A DNA stretch of 64,000 nucleotides from Savagea sp. (lineage in GTDB: Bacteria; Bacillota; Bacilli; Bacillales_A; Planococcaceae). This document shows positions 1 to 10,785 of the stretch, in pieces. The DNA lies in assembly GCA_030152585.1 (NCBI GenBank), contig JASLJC010000100.1:1-64000 (forward strand). Reading direction: 5' to 3'. Both the position numbers and the translations under genes were made by a program. The notes beneath the pieces are model-generated. The model was not told the DNA's origin. It did not search any database and worked only from the letters and a program-made list of their open reading frames with translations. Each line of letters begins with the position of its first letter. The first letter of the stretch is position 1.

Positions 1-95
1 GTAAGACCCCTCAGAGATGATGAGGTAGATAGGTTCGAAGTGGAAGCTTAGTGATAAGTGGAGCGGACGAATACTAATCGGTCGAGGACTTAACC
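1..95 (+). rRNA. 23S rRNA, 3' end (partial)
   Basis: The first 95 bases match the conserved 3' terminus of Bacillales 23S rRNA, including the segment ending GAGGACTTAACC. The gene starts before the window. A 5S gene follows after about 57 bases, as expected for the distal part of an rRNA operon. The exact 3' end is placed by similarity only. Confidence 0.93.
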
Positions 96-152
96 TTCAG
101 GTTGATTATCGCAGCAATGTCAAGTTTTATTCAGTTTTGAATGAATTTTATC

Positions 153-271
153 TGTTTAGTGACGATGGCGAAGAGGCCACACCCGTTCCCATACCGAACA
201 CGGTAGTTAAGCTCTTCAGCGCCGATGGTAGTAGGTTGTCATGACCTGTGAGAGTAGGACGTTGCTAAGCA
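153..271 (+). rRNA. 5S rRNA
   Basis: Contains the canonical 5S core (CCCGTTCCCATACCGAACACGG and GCGCCGATGGTAGT type segments). The ends (TGTTTAGTGACG at the 5' side, CGTTGCTAAGCA at the 3' side) pair to form helix I with G-U pairs. Length about 119 nt. It is the last gene of the rRNA operon; guaB follows, as near rrnO in B. subtilis. Confidence 0.93.
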
Positions 272-276
272 AATGG

Positions 277-306
277 AAGCCGATGTTACATACATCGGCT
301 TTTTTC
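277..306 (+). terminator. rRNA operon terminator
   Basis: A 10-bp stem (AAGCCGATGT / ACATCGGCTT) with a short loop is followed by a T run, just after the 5S gene. Confidence 0.88.
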
Positions 307-324
307 ATACATAAAAATCGAAAT

Positions 325-362
325 TCATATATAAAAGAAAAATATTTTTCTTTTATATATGA
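325..362. repeat. perfect 38-bp AT-rich palindrome
   Basis: Bases 325-362 are a perfect inverted repeat with no loop: 19 bases on each side are exact reverse complements, centred in AAAAATATTTTT. It lies between the rRNA terminator and the guaB promoter. It has no terminator-type GC stem and could form a cruciform or be a symmetrical protein site. Function unknown. Confidence 0.8.
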
Positions 363-392
363 TTATGCAATATTCTGAAATTTTAAAGTAAC

Positions 393-1933
<1,541 letters not shown>

Positions 1934-1943
1934 GGATGTACAA

Positions 1944-1983
1944 AGTCGCTACTATCTTTTTAGATAGTAGCGGCTTTTTTCTT
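1944..1983 (+). terminator. guaB terminator
   Basis: Stem AGTCGCTACTATCT / AGATAGTAGCGGCT with a TTTT loop, followed by a T run. Confidence 0.9.
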
Positions 1984-2033
1984 TATCCGTTAAAATAAAG
2001 AGACGAATGAGAAGTTGAGAGGAGAGGCCGAGG

Positions 2034-3302
2034 TTGAAACGTCTAGTTAGTTTGTGGATCGTCTTATTCCTTTTTATCCCGTTTCAAGTGTCTGCGCAAG
2101 AAGCGACATCGTTCGTAGCATTAGACGGAACGACGGGTCAAATTATAGAAGCTGCGAACGAACAATCGCCAGAAGGAGTCGGCGAAGTCGTTCAATTGAT
2201 GACAATTTACGTATTAGAGAAGAAAAAAGAAGAAGGAATTTGGAAAGAAGAGGACATCGTCTATATTTCACCACGTGTAGCCCAAATCGCGAAATTATTC
2301 GCATCGACGGAACGTGTGCCAAAAAGGTGGGTGGCTGGTAACGCATATAAAGCATCTGAATTGTATACGTTATTACTCGTCGAGCAGTCGAAAGAAGCTG
2401 CAATTGCTTTAGCCGAACATGTCGCTTCATCGGAACGACAGTTTTTACAATGGATGGAAGAAGAAGCAAAAGCATTACAGCTCGATTATACTCGATTTGT
2501 AAACGTATCTGGTGTATCGAATGAGGTCCTTCAATCGTTTCGACCTGAAGGAACAGGCGCTACGGAAGAAAATATGATGACCGCTTTAAGTGTCGCAACG
2601 TTAACGTACGATTTGTTACAACGTTACCCTCATATTACAGAAGAGACGAAACGTCCGACGGCAGTTGTCGAAAGGAAAGGAAAAGTGCCTCTCTATAGTA
2701 CGAACCCAAATCCTTATATAGAGGAAAGTCCAGAAAAAGATGCATTGCGGGGTGTAGAAGGACTTCGTGTCGGCACAAGCGATTTTTCGGGAGAGTCTGC
2801 GGTCATTACAGCGAAAAAAGGACGCTATCGTTTCATTACAGTCGTTCTCCATGCACAAGATGACGAAGAACGTCACCATGTCATACGTCGTTGGATTACA
2901 AATGACTTTCAAAAGGTAACAGCATTTGAAATAGTATCGAAAGGGGAGTCGCTTGATCATATACAATGGCATTCTATCGAACATACTCCGCAACAAGTGG
3001 CGGTGTATGCAAAAGAGCCGTTATACGGATTAACATTGGAAACGTCGTACAAGTTGAAATGGAAACCGATAAAACAGAAAGATTGGACAGGTTCGTTACA
3101 AAAAGGAACGGTCGTCGGAACAGTAGAATTGATTCGAGCAGATGGTACACCTCTTCATTACGTAGATGACGCGACACCGATTGAAGTAGAAGTCGCTTTA
3201 GCAGAGTCAGTGGAACCTGCGACACTTTGGCAAAAAGGGCAACGTCTCGTTAAAATGTATACGTATTTATTGTGGCGCTCTGCGACACAGTTGTTTTCTT
3301 AA
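2034..3302 (+). CDS. DacA/PBP5-like protein without catalytic motifs (pseudoenzyme)
   Basis: 422 residues, starting at TTG after GAGAGGAGAGG. It has a signal peptide (cleavage near residue 21, VSAQE), an S11 D,D-carboxypeptidase-like domain, the C-terminal beta domain and a final amphipathic tail, all as in DacA (PBP5). By alignment with remembered B. subtilis DacA, every active-site motif is replaced: SxxK is E51-V-V-Q54, SxN is Q118-S-K120, and KTG is R245-V-G247. Flanking framework such as LMTIY, AIALAEHV and RFVNVSG is kept. The frame is intact, so it is not a decayed pseudogene in the usual sense. It should not bind penicillin or trim pentapeptides. A structural or substrate-binding role at the membrane is possible. 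It sits in the usual dacA slot after guaB. Confidence 0.85.
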   Translation: MKRLVSLWIVLFLFIPFQVSAQEATSFVALDGTTGQIIEAANEQSPEGVGEVVQLMTIYVLEKKKEEGIWKEEDIVYISPRVAQIAKLFASTERVPKRWVAGNAYKASELYTLLLVEQSKEAAIALAEHVASSERQFLQWMEEEAKALQLDYTRFVNVSGVSNEVLQSFRPEGTGATEENMMTALSVATLTYDLLQRYPHITEETKRPTAVVERKGKVPLYSTNPNPYIEESPEKDALRGVEGLRVGTSDFSGESAVITAKKGRYRFITVVLHAQDDEERHHVIRRWITNDFQKVTAFEIVSKGESLDHIQWHSIEHTPQQVAVYAKEPLYGLTLETSYKLKWKPIKQKDWTGSLQKGTVVGTVELIRADGTPLHYVDDATPIEVEVALAESVEPATLWQKGQRLVKMYTYLLWRSATQLFS

Positions 3303-4711
3303 TCGTTTAGATTTTGGCGTTTCGGAATTGACCAGCAATTCATCAATTGTTGAATTGCTTTATTGATTTGACGTTCTTCAATTGCGGCAAAGCCAATAAT
3401 AAACGTCGGGTCGTACGGTTTTGGAAAAGTACCGTACGTTGAAAGTGGTGTAATGCGAATATTTGCATGTTCTGCTGCTTGCATTAACGTTTTCTCATCT
3501 TGTCCTGTCTGAATCGTAACGGTTAAATGAAGTCCTGCTTGATCGCCTTCATACGTAATGTTGTCGTATTGTGCGAGTGTTTCTGTTACGCGCTGGACTT
3601 TTCGTTTGTATAACAGACGCATTCGGTTGAGATGTCGCGTATAATGTCCGTCTCGCATGAAAGCGGCGAGTAAATATTGATCAAAGCGTGGTACAGTCGA
3701 TGCGTATTGACCAAATTGCTTTTCGTATCGAGATAACAGATGAAACGGCAAGACCATAAAAGCGATACGTAAAGAAGGCATAAACGATTTTGAAAACGTG
3801 CTCATATAAACGACGTGTTGTCCATTATCTAAACTTTGTAGTGCAGGAATCGGTTTTCCGCGATAACGGAATTCGCTATCGTAATCGTCTTCGATAATCA
3901 TTCGTTCTTGTTGAGCGGTCGCCCAATTGAATAAAGCGGCTTTACGTGAAGCAGATAAAACAGAGCCTGTCGGGAATTGGTGCGAAGGCGTGACGTAAAC
4001 AGCAGTCGCTTTACTTTGATGTAACTGATCTACTTTCATTCCGTTACGATCAACAGGGATACGTACGATCGGTCGTTCTAAATGTTCCATCAAAGGATGT
4101 CCGATAAAGTAACCCGGATTTTCGATGGCGAGCGGTTCTTGTGATGGAAGAAGTCGCATTAACATCGGAAGGAGTTGTTCTGTTCCTGAACCGATAATAA
4201 TTTGTTCTGCAGACGCTTCAACACCACGCGAGGCGTATAAATAACGAGCGATTTGTTCTCTTAATAAATATTCGCCATAAGGGTGTCCGAGTTGTAAAAG
4301 GTCATGTCTTCCTTCGTCGATTAAATCACGTGCATATTTTCGCCACGTCCGAAAAGGAAAATGATACGTATCAATTCGTCCGGGTGAAAAGTCGATCGTA
4401 TACTGTTTCGGTTTTTCAGTCGCCATCGGTTGTGTGTCGGTTTGTAAAGGTGGAATGAGTCCGTCGACATGTTCGACGAAAAATCCACTACGTGGTTTAC
4501 TCCGAACGTACCCTTCGGCAACGAGTTGACCGTATGCAAGCTCAATCGTCGTTTGACTAACATTTAAAAATTCTTCTAATTTTCGTTTAGACGGTAATTT
4601 TTGATGGACGTCGAGTTTACCTTCAATAATATCATTGCGAATCCGTAAGTAAATTTGTTCATAAAGTGGAACGTGACTCGTTTTATCGAGTGTCATAAAT
4701 AAAATATCCAT
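3299..4711 (-). CDS. pdxR: PdxR, MocR-family regulator of PLP synthesis
   Basis: An N-terminal GntR-type winged helix (about residues 8-75, PLYEQIYLRIR...SQTTIELAYGQL) is joined to a fold-type I aminotransferase domain with a PLP lysine in STFSKSF. This is the MocR/PdxR architecture. ATG at 4711 is preferred over an upstream TTG because AAAGGGG lies 5 bases before it. It is divergent from pdxS, so it probably activates pdxS when PLP is low and represses itself. Its stop overlaps that of the convergent DacA homologue in TTAA, and no terminator separates the two. Confidence 0.9.
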   Translation of the reverse strand: MDILFMTLDKTSHVPLYEQIYLRIRNDIIEGKLDVHQKLPSKRKLEEFLNVSQTTIELAYGQLVAEGYVRSKPRSGFFVEHVDGLIPPLQTDTQPMATEKPKQYTIDFSPGRIDTYHFPFRTWRKYARDLIDEGRHDLLQLGHPYGEYLLREQIARYLYASRGVEASAEQIIIGSGTEQLLPMLMRLLPSQEPLAIENPGYFIGHPLMEHLERPIVRIPVDRNGMKVDQLHQSKATAVYVTPSHQFPTGSVLSASRKAALFNWATAQQERMIIEDDYDSEFRYRGKPIPALQSLDNGQHVVYMSTFSKSFMPSLRIAFMVLPFHLLSRYEKQFGQYASTVPRFDQYLLAAFMRDGHYTRHLNRMRLLYKRKVQRVTETLAQYDNITYEGDQAGLHLTVTIQTGQDEKTLMQAAEHANIRITPLSTYGTFPKPYDPTFIIGFAAIEERQINKAIQQLMNCWSIPKRQNLND

Positions 4712-4800
4712 TTTGACCCCTTTCAATTGTTAGAAACTGATACTTTTTATATGGTCACATTCTATTATACTAAAGGTAATTCAAAAAGGGGGATTTACAA
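4712..4800. promoter_or_regulatory. divergent pdxR-pdxS control region
   Basis: An 89-bp gap holds both promoters. For pdxS a good -10 (TATACT, 4766-4771) has no good -35 at 17 bp, which suggests activator dependence and fits PdxR control. The pdxS ribosome site AAAGGGGG lies just before 4801. Individual PdxR sites were not resolved. Confidence 0.55.
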
Positions 4801-5661
4801 ATGACAAACATTGATCACGTATTTCGTTACGGAGGCGTCATTATGGACGTCGTAAACGCAGAACAGGCAAAAGTAGCTGAAGCAGCAGGAGCAGTTGCTG
4901 TTATGGCGTTAGAACGTGTACCGTCAGACATTCGTAAAGCAGGGGGCGTTGCACGTATGGCGAACCCGAGTTTAGTAGAAGAAATTCAAAAGGTCGTATC
5001 GATTCCGGTTATGGCGAAAGTTCGAATCGGTCACATTTCAGAAGCGCGTATTTTAGAAGCGATGGATGTAGACTTCATCGATGAAAGTGAAGTACTGACA
5101 CCAGCAGATGAAGATTTTCATTTATTGAAAAGTGATTACAACGTACCATTCGTTTGTGGCGCACGTAATTTAGGGGAAGCGGCACGTCGTTTAGGTGAAG
5201 GCGCGAAAATGCTTCGTACGAAAGGTGAGCCCGGGACTGGAAACATCGTCGAAGCCGTTCGTCACTTACGTGAAATTAATGCCCAAGTAACAAAAATCGT
5301 CCATATGAGTGACGATGAGTTAATGACAGCAGCACGTGATTTACGTGCACCGTATAGCGTTTTACAACAAATTAAAGAAGCAGGACGTCTCCCTGTGACG
5401 AACTACGCAGCAGGTGGTGTTGCAACGCCAGCGGATGCGGCGTTAATGATGGAACTCGGAGCAGATGGTGTTTTCGTCGGTTCAGGTATTTTTAAAGCGG
5501 AAAACCCAGAACAATTTGCACGTGCTATCGTACAAGCAGCAGCGAATCATACAGACTATAAAATGATCGGTGAATTATCAAAAGGACTCGGTGAAGCGAT
5601 GACAGGACTCGAAATGTCTTCACTTACACCGGCAGATCGTATGGCAGACCGTAGCGAATAA
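4801..5661 (+). CDS. pdxS: PLP synthase subunit PdxS
   Basis: 286 residues, about 8 shorter at the N terminus than B. subtilis PdxS and otherwise closely similar. It builds pyridoxal 5'-phosphate from ribose 5-phosphate, glyceraldehyde 3-phosphate and ammonia. The key residues are present: Asp in GGVIMDV, Lys in MAKVRIGH, Lys in RTKGEPGTG and the phosphate site [13 protein letters not shown] strong terminator follows directly, and the glutaminase gene pdxT, nearly always next in Firmicutes, is not there or elsewhere in this window. Confidence 0.97.
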   Translation: MTNIDHVFRYGGVIMDVVNAEQAKVAEAAGAVAVMALERVPSDIRKAGGVARMANPSLVEEIQKVVSIPVMAKVRIGHISEARILEAMDVDFIDESEVLTPADEDFHLLKSDYNVPFVCGARNLGEAARRLGEGAKMLRTKGEPGTGNIVEAVRHLREINAQVTKIVHMSDDELMTAARDLRAPYSVLQQIKEAGRLPVTNYAAGGVATPADAALMMELGADGVFVGSGIFKAENPEQFARAIVQAAANHTDYKMIGELSKGLGEAMTGLEMSSLTPADRMADRSE

Positions 5662-5680
5662 AAAATAAAAAGAATGAAAT

Positions 5681-5718
5681 GACCAGTTTTCGGTATTTTA
5701 CCGGAGACTGGTTTTTTC
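5681..5718 (+). terminator. pdxS terminator
   Basis: Arms CCAGT...ACTGG with an inner TTCGGT/ACCGGA pairing, then a T run. Confidence 0.85.
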
Positions 5719-5811
5719 TCGAAGTGTCTCGTTTTTGTACCCTAAAAGGTGAAAACAGCGCAAAACCTCTCTTTGTCAGATGAAAAGTTACCCGATTCTC
5801 AGAAAATTAGG

Positions 5812-5817
5812 TATAAT
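5812..5817 (+). promoter_or_regulatory. -10 element upstream of dat
   Basis: Perfect TATAAT with a poor -35 region. It lies inside the longest open frame that begins at 5780, so translation must start further downstream, at 5849. Confidence 0.55.
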
Positions 5818-5848
5818 GAAAGCAATTACAAAAAGGGGGTTTGACAAT

Positions 5849-6682
5849 ATGGTCGTATTTTATGCAAACGGTGAATGGGTAGAAGAAACGACACCGGTTA
5901 TACCGGTTGATGAGCGTGGACATCAGTTCGGAGACGGTATATACGAAGTCGTACGTGTATACGACGGCGTGCCTTTTATGTTAAAAGAACATATTGATCG
6001 TCTTTTCATGAGTGCACAAGCGATTCAAATCAATATGCCGTGGACGAAAGAAGAGATAACTTCTTTAATGGAAGAAGGAGTTACTCGTGCGAATGAAAAC
6101 AATTGTGCGATTTATTTACAAGTGACACGTGGTATTGCACTTCGTCATCATCTATTTCCTCAAAATGTACAACCTTCGATTACGATGACCGTTCGTCCGG
6201 TGACGATGACACCAATCGAAGAACGTAAAAAAGGAAAACGTGCTATTTTTTTACCCGATGAACGATGGGCAAACTGTTATATTAAATCGTTAAACTTATT
6301 ACCTAATATTTTAGCGAAGCAAGAAGCGGTGAACCGTGGGGCAGACGAAGCGATTTTCATACGAGATGGTTATATGACAGAAGGAACGGCATCGAATACG
6401 TATATCGTCCAAGACGGTGCGATTGTGACGACACCGATTTCTAAACGTATTTTGTACGGCATTACACGTATGCGTGTGGAACAAATCGCAGCGGCACTTC
6501 ATCTGCCATTTGTCGAACGTCACGTGACGAAAGAAGAAGTGCTCGCCGCAGATGAAGTATTTTATACGAGCTCGACGATTGAAATTATGCCGATTGTTGA
6601 AATTGAAGGAAAACAGATCGGGAATGGTCAAATGGGACCAGTAGTTACCCGTTTATTCGATTCGTTTTTTGAACAATTGTAA
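5849..6682 (+). CDS. dat: D-amino-acid transaminase
   Basis: A 277-residue fold-type IV PLP enzyme that interconverts D-alanine and D-glutamate with their keto acids, supplying D-amino acids for peptidoglycan. Family signatures are GHQFGDGIYEV near the start, the PLP lysine in YIKSLNLL, and the C-terminal TSSTIEIMP. ATG 5849 is chosen because AAGGGGG precedes it and the only good promoter lies between 5812 and 5817. It occupies the position of pdxT in relatives. Branched-chain transaminase is a less likely alternative given the length and N terminus. Confidence 0.9.
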   Translation: MVVFYANGEWVEETTPVIPVDERGHQFGDGIYEVVRVYDGVPFMLKEHIDRLFMSAQAIQINMPWTKEEITSLMEEGVTRANENNCAIYLQVTRGIALRHHLFPQNVQPSITMTVRPVTMTPIEERKKGKRAIFLPDERWANCYIKSLNLLPNILAKQEAVNRGADEAIFIRDGYMTEGTASNTYIVQDGAIVTTPISKRILYGITRMRVEQIAAALHLPFVERHVTKEEVLAADEVFYTSSTIEIMPIVEIEGKQIGNGQMGPVVTRLFDSFFEQL

Positions 6683-6686
6683 GTTG

Positions 6687-6711
6687 AAGCATCCGTTCGG
6701 GTGCTTTTTCA
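6687..6711 (+). terminator. dat terminator
   Basis: A 7-bp stem (AGCATCC / GGGTGCT with one U-G pair) followed by TTTTTC. Only weak to moderate strength. Confidence 0.6.
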
Positions 6712-6735
6712 AATATGAAGGAGAAAAGGTGGAAC

Positions 6736-7314
6736 ATGGAACAGTTAACGATTTTGAATGAAAATAATGAGCCGATTGGAACGATGGAACGTACGAAGGT
6801 GCATGAATCAGGACATTGGCACGAAACTTTTCATTGTTGGATCGTTCATGAAGAAGACGTATACGTTCAACGAAGAAGTGCTGAGAAAATAGATTTCCCT
6901 TCCCTTTTTGATTGTACAGTAGCGGGACATCTTTTAGCAGATGAGAAGAAAGAAGACGGTGTACGAGAAATCGAAGAAGAAATTGGACTTGCAGTGACGT
7001 ACGATGAGTTGGTCTATGAAGGAATCATTCCAGATGAAATGATACGAGGAAAATGGCAAGATCGTGAATTCGCTCATGTCCATACGTACGATTATGCACT
7101 TCGTCAATCCGACATTCGTTTACAAGAAGAAGAAGTTGAAGGATTGTATTTAATGAAGCGACTTAACTTAGCTCGTTTATTACGAGGCCATATTCGAGAA
7201 AGTGTCGCTTACCGTTTCGGAACTGGAGAGCGTGTCATCGTAACGAAAAAAGATTTCGTCCCCCATACTGAGCATTACTATGAAGGGGTCGTTCAACTAT
7301 TAATGAAAGTGTAG
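6736..7314 (+). CDS. Nudix hydrolase, IPP-isomerase-like subfamily
   Basis: 192 residues. The beginning (LTILNENNEPIGTMER, HWHETFHCWI) and general layout resemble the Idi-like Nudix proteins (YfcD group) of unknown substrate. The Nudix box is present as AGHLLADEKKEDGVREIEEE, ending REIEEEIGL, but has one residue fewer between the Gly and the RE pair than the GX5EX7RE consensus. ATG 6736 is preferred to 6715 because AGGTGG lies just before it and AAGGAG lies inside the longer frame. It is followed by a GC-rich hairpin. Confidence 0.8.
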   Translation: MEQLTILNENNEPIGTMERTKVHESGHWHETFHCWIVHEEDVYVQRRSAEKIDFPSLFDCTVAGHLLADEKKEDGVREIEEEIGLAVTYDELVYEGIIPDEMIRGKWQDREFAHVHTYDYALRQSDIRLQEEEVEGLYLMKRLNLARLLRGHIRESVAYRFGTGERVIVTKKDFVPHTEHYYEGVVQLLMKV

Positions 7315-7325
7315 TATGCGGTAGG

Positions 7326-7368
7326 AAGGGGGAGTTCCCCTTTAAAAAGTTCGTCCCCCTTATCTTTT
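7326..7368 (+). terminator. Nudix gene terminator
   Basis: AAGGGGG pairs with CCCCCTT across a loop that can itself pair (GGGG/CCCC), followed by ATCTTTT. Confidence 0.6.
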
Positions 7369-7382
7369 CAAAACAATTTGTG

Positions 7383-8988
<1,606 letters not shown>

Positions 8989-8989
8989 C

Positions 8990-9024
8990 AAAAAAGCGAG
9001 CCATTTTCATGGTTCGCTTTTTTG
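8990..9024 (+). terminator. serS terminator
   Basis: Stem AAAAAAGCGAGCC / GGTTCGCTTTTTT with loop ATTTTCAT. Confidence 0.9.
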
Positions 9025-9228
9025 TTTTGTCTGTTCGTTATACTCGGTCGAGAAAAGAAGGAAAAATGATATTTATTTTATTTGAATAAAGTAATTTTTT
9101 ATTAAAATTAAAAGAAAAGGTGGAAATGAGTAGGTAATATCCGATAGTATAGGAGAAGTGAAAAAAAGAAATCTTGAAAGAAAGCTTTTATTTCAATAAT
9201 ACATAGACAAAAAAGAGGTTGAAAGAGA

Positions 9229-10065
9229 ATGAAACGTGTAGTCATCTTGCTGATGGCGCTTTTTGTATGTATGGGAGCATACGACCGCGCATTAGCTGCA
9301 ACAGAAGAACGATTAGAACGAGAAGAAAGTATCGTCCGAGACATTCCTTTTTATGAAGAGATTCGGTACAATTCGACATTAGAAATTGGAACATATCACG
9401 TCGTTCAAGAAGGAAAAGTCGGTCAACAGGTGGATACATATGTCGTAGCGTACGATGTTGCGACAGGAGAACTGTTAGAACGAGAAAAAGTCAAAACAGA
9501 AACGACGGATCCTGTTTTAAAAATTGTAGAAGTCGGCACGAAAGAAAAGAAAGAAGTAAAGACAGTCGAAATCCCGTTTGATCCAGAACCGATTTTAGAA
9601 CATGATACGACAATGCCAATCGGAACGACGCGGGAATTACCGGGTGAAAATGGTCTAAAAGAAGTGACGACGGTTACGACGTGGCAAGACGGAGAAATTG
9701 TGCAAGTAATCGAGGAAGTCATTTTAAAGGAGCCACTCCCTCCGATTTTGTTTGAAGGAGCAGAACAAGTTCAATCGCATGTCGAACATAGCGAAACGTC
9801 GAAAGAAAAGCCGGTGCGCCCTCAAGATGTAGATGAGGAACGGGTAGAAGATGTAACGCAAGAAGAAACGACGCAATCGGTCACACCATCCTCAACAGAC
9901 TCCTTTAGTGAAAAGGAAGAACGAAAAGAGCGAGAACAATCGGTTTCGAAAGTACAGGAACAATTACCTCAAACCGGTATGACATTCCCGTCTGCTTTGT
10001 TTATCGGTTTTCTTTTAATCGGATGCGGCTTCTTTGTTATGAAGACGAGTCGTGTGACGAAGTGA
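9229..10065 (+). CDS. sortase-anchored surface protein with two G5 domains
   Basis: 278 residues. An N-terminal signal peptide (cleavage near ALAA-TEE) is followed by two tandem G5 domains (about residues 37-107 and 108-178; IPFYEEI... and IPFDPEP..., each with the typical Gly-rich turn). Then comes a Glu/Ser/Thr-rich stalk and a C-terminal sorting signal: LPQTG, a hydrophobic segment, and KTSRVTK. The protein should be covalently fixed to peptidoglycan by a class A-type sortase. G5 domains often bind glycans or assemble adhesins. No enzyme domain or sortase gene is nearby, and it has its own terminator. Function inferred only at the level of surface adhesion or stalk. Confidence 0.85.
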   Translation: MKRVVILLMALFVCMGAYDRALAATEERLEREESIVRDIPFYEEIRYNSTLEIGTYHVVQEGKVGQQVDTYVVAYDVATGELLEREKVKTETTDPVLKIVEVGTKEKKEVKTVEIPFDPEPILEHDTTMPIGTTRELPGENGLKEVTTVTTWQDGEIVQVIEEVILKEPLPPILFEGAEQVQSHVEHSETSKEKPVRPQDVDEERVEDVTQEETTQSVTPSSTDSFSEKEERKEREQSVSKVQEQLPQTGMTFPSALFIGFLLIGCGFFVMKTSRVTK

Positions 10066-10076
10066 ACGGAGAAAAT

Positions 10077-10114
10077 AAAAACTTAGTCCCTTTAGAGGCG
10101 ACTAAGTTTTTTTG
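10077..10114 (+). terminator. terminator of the G5 surface protein gene
   Basis: Arms ACTTAGTC / GACTAAGT followed by seven or more T. Confidence 0.85.
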
Positions 10115-10158
10115 TTCTATAATGGAGATTAAACACGGATAGAAAGTGAGAGAAGTAG

Positions 10159-10668
10159 ATGATCAATTGGCAATATTACGCGCGACTTGTCTATTATATG
10201 GAAGCAGCGGTCGTTGAAGCGAAACGAGCAGAACGAAAAGGTGAAGTGCCGATTGGAGCAGTCGTCGTTTATGGTGATACGATTATCGGCAGAGGGCATA
10301 ACGTACGAGAGACGACGCAACGCGCATCGCGTCATGCAGAAATTATCGCAATCGATGAAGCGTGTGAGACGTTGCAAAGTTGGCGGTTAGAAAATACTGA
10401 ACTATACGTTACGTTAGAGCCTTGTATGATGTGTTCGGGAGCGATTATGCAGTCACGTATTCCACGTGTGATTTATGGCGCTGCCGATCCGAAAGGTGGA
10501 ACGGTGCGGTCGTTGTATCGATTACTTGAAGATGAGCGATTGAATCACGTCGTCGAAGTCATTGACGGTGTGTGCGCAACGCAATGTAGTACGTTACTGA
10601 CTAATTTTTTTCGAGCTTTACGTGAAAAAAAGAAACGCCAAAAACAACGACGCAAACAACAAAAATGA
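10159..10668 (+). CDS. tadA: tRNA-specific adenosine deaminase
   Basis: 169 residues. Converts A34 to inosine in tRNA-Arg(ACG). The zinc and catalytic motifs HAE (in RHAEIIAIDEA) and PCxxC (LEPCMMCSGAI) are intact. The C terminus is a lysine/arginine-rich tail. The start at 10159 gives about ten extra N-terminal residues compared with relatives and has only a weak ribosome site (GAGAGAAG); a start at 10198 cannot be excluded. Its place between serS and the SRP RNA matches B. subtilis yaaJ. Confidence 0.94.
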   Translation: MINWQYYARLVYYMEAAVVEAKRAERKGEVPIGAVVVYGDTIIGRGHNVRETTQRASRHAEIIAIDEACETLQSWRLENTELYVTLEPCMMCSGAIMQSRIPRVIYGAADPKGGTVRSLYRLLEDERLNHVVEVIDGVCATQCSTLLTNFFRALREKKKRQKQRRKQQK

Positions 10669-10698
10669 GACGAGGATAACACAGACGCTAACGAAAGA

Positions 10699-10748
10699 TA
10701 AAAGCCCCGTACCTATTTATTTCAAAGTAAATAGATACGGGGCTTTTA
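10699..10748. terminator. bidirectional terminator between tadA and aspartokinase
   Basis: A long stem (AAAAGCCCCGTACCTATTT / AAATAGATACGGGGCTTTT) serves both convergent genes. Confidence 0.88.
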
Positions 10749-10785
10749 TTTTACGAGGTTGTGTCCTATCCTCTTTTACAAGCAT

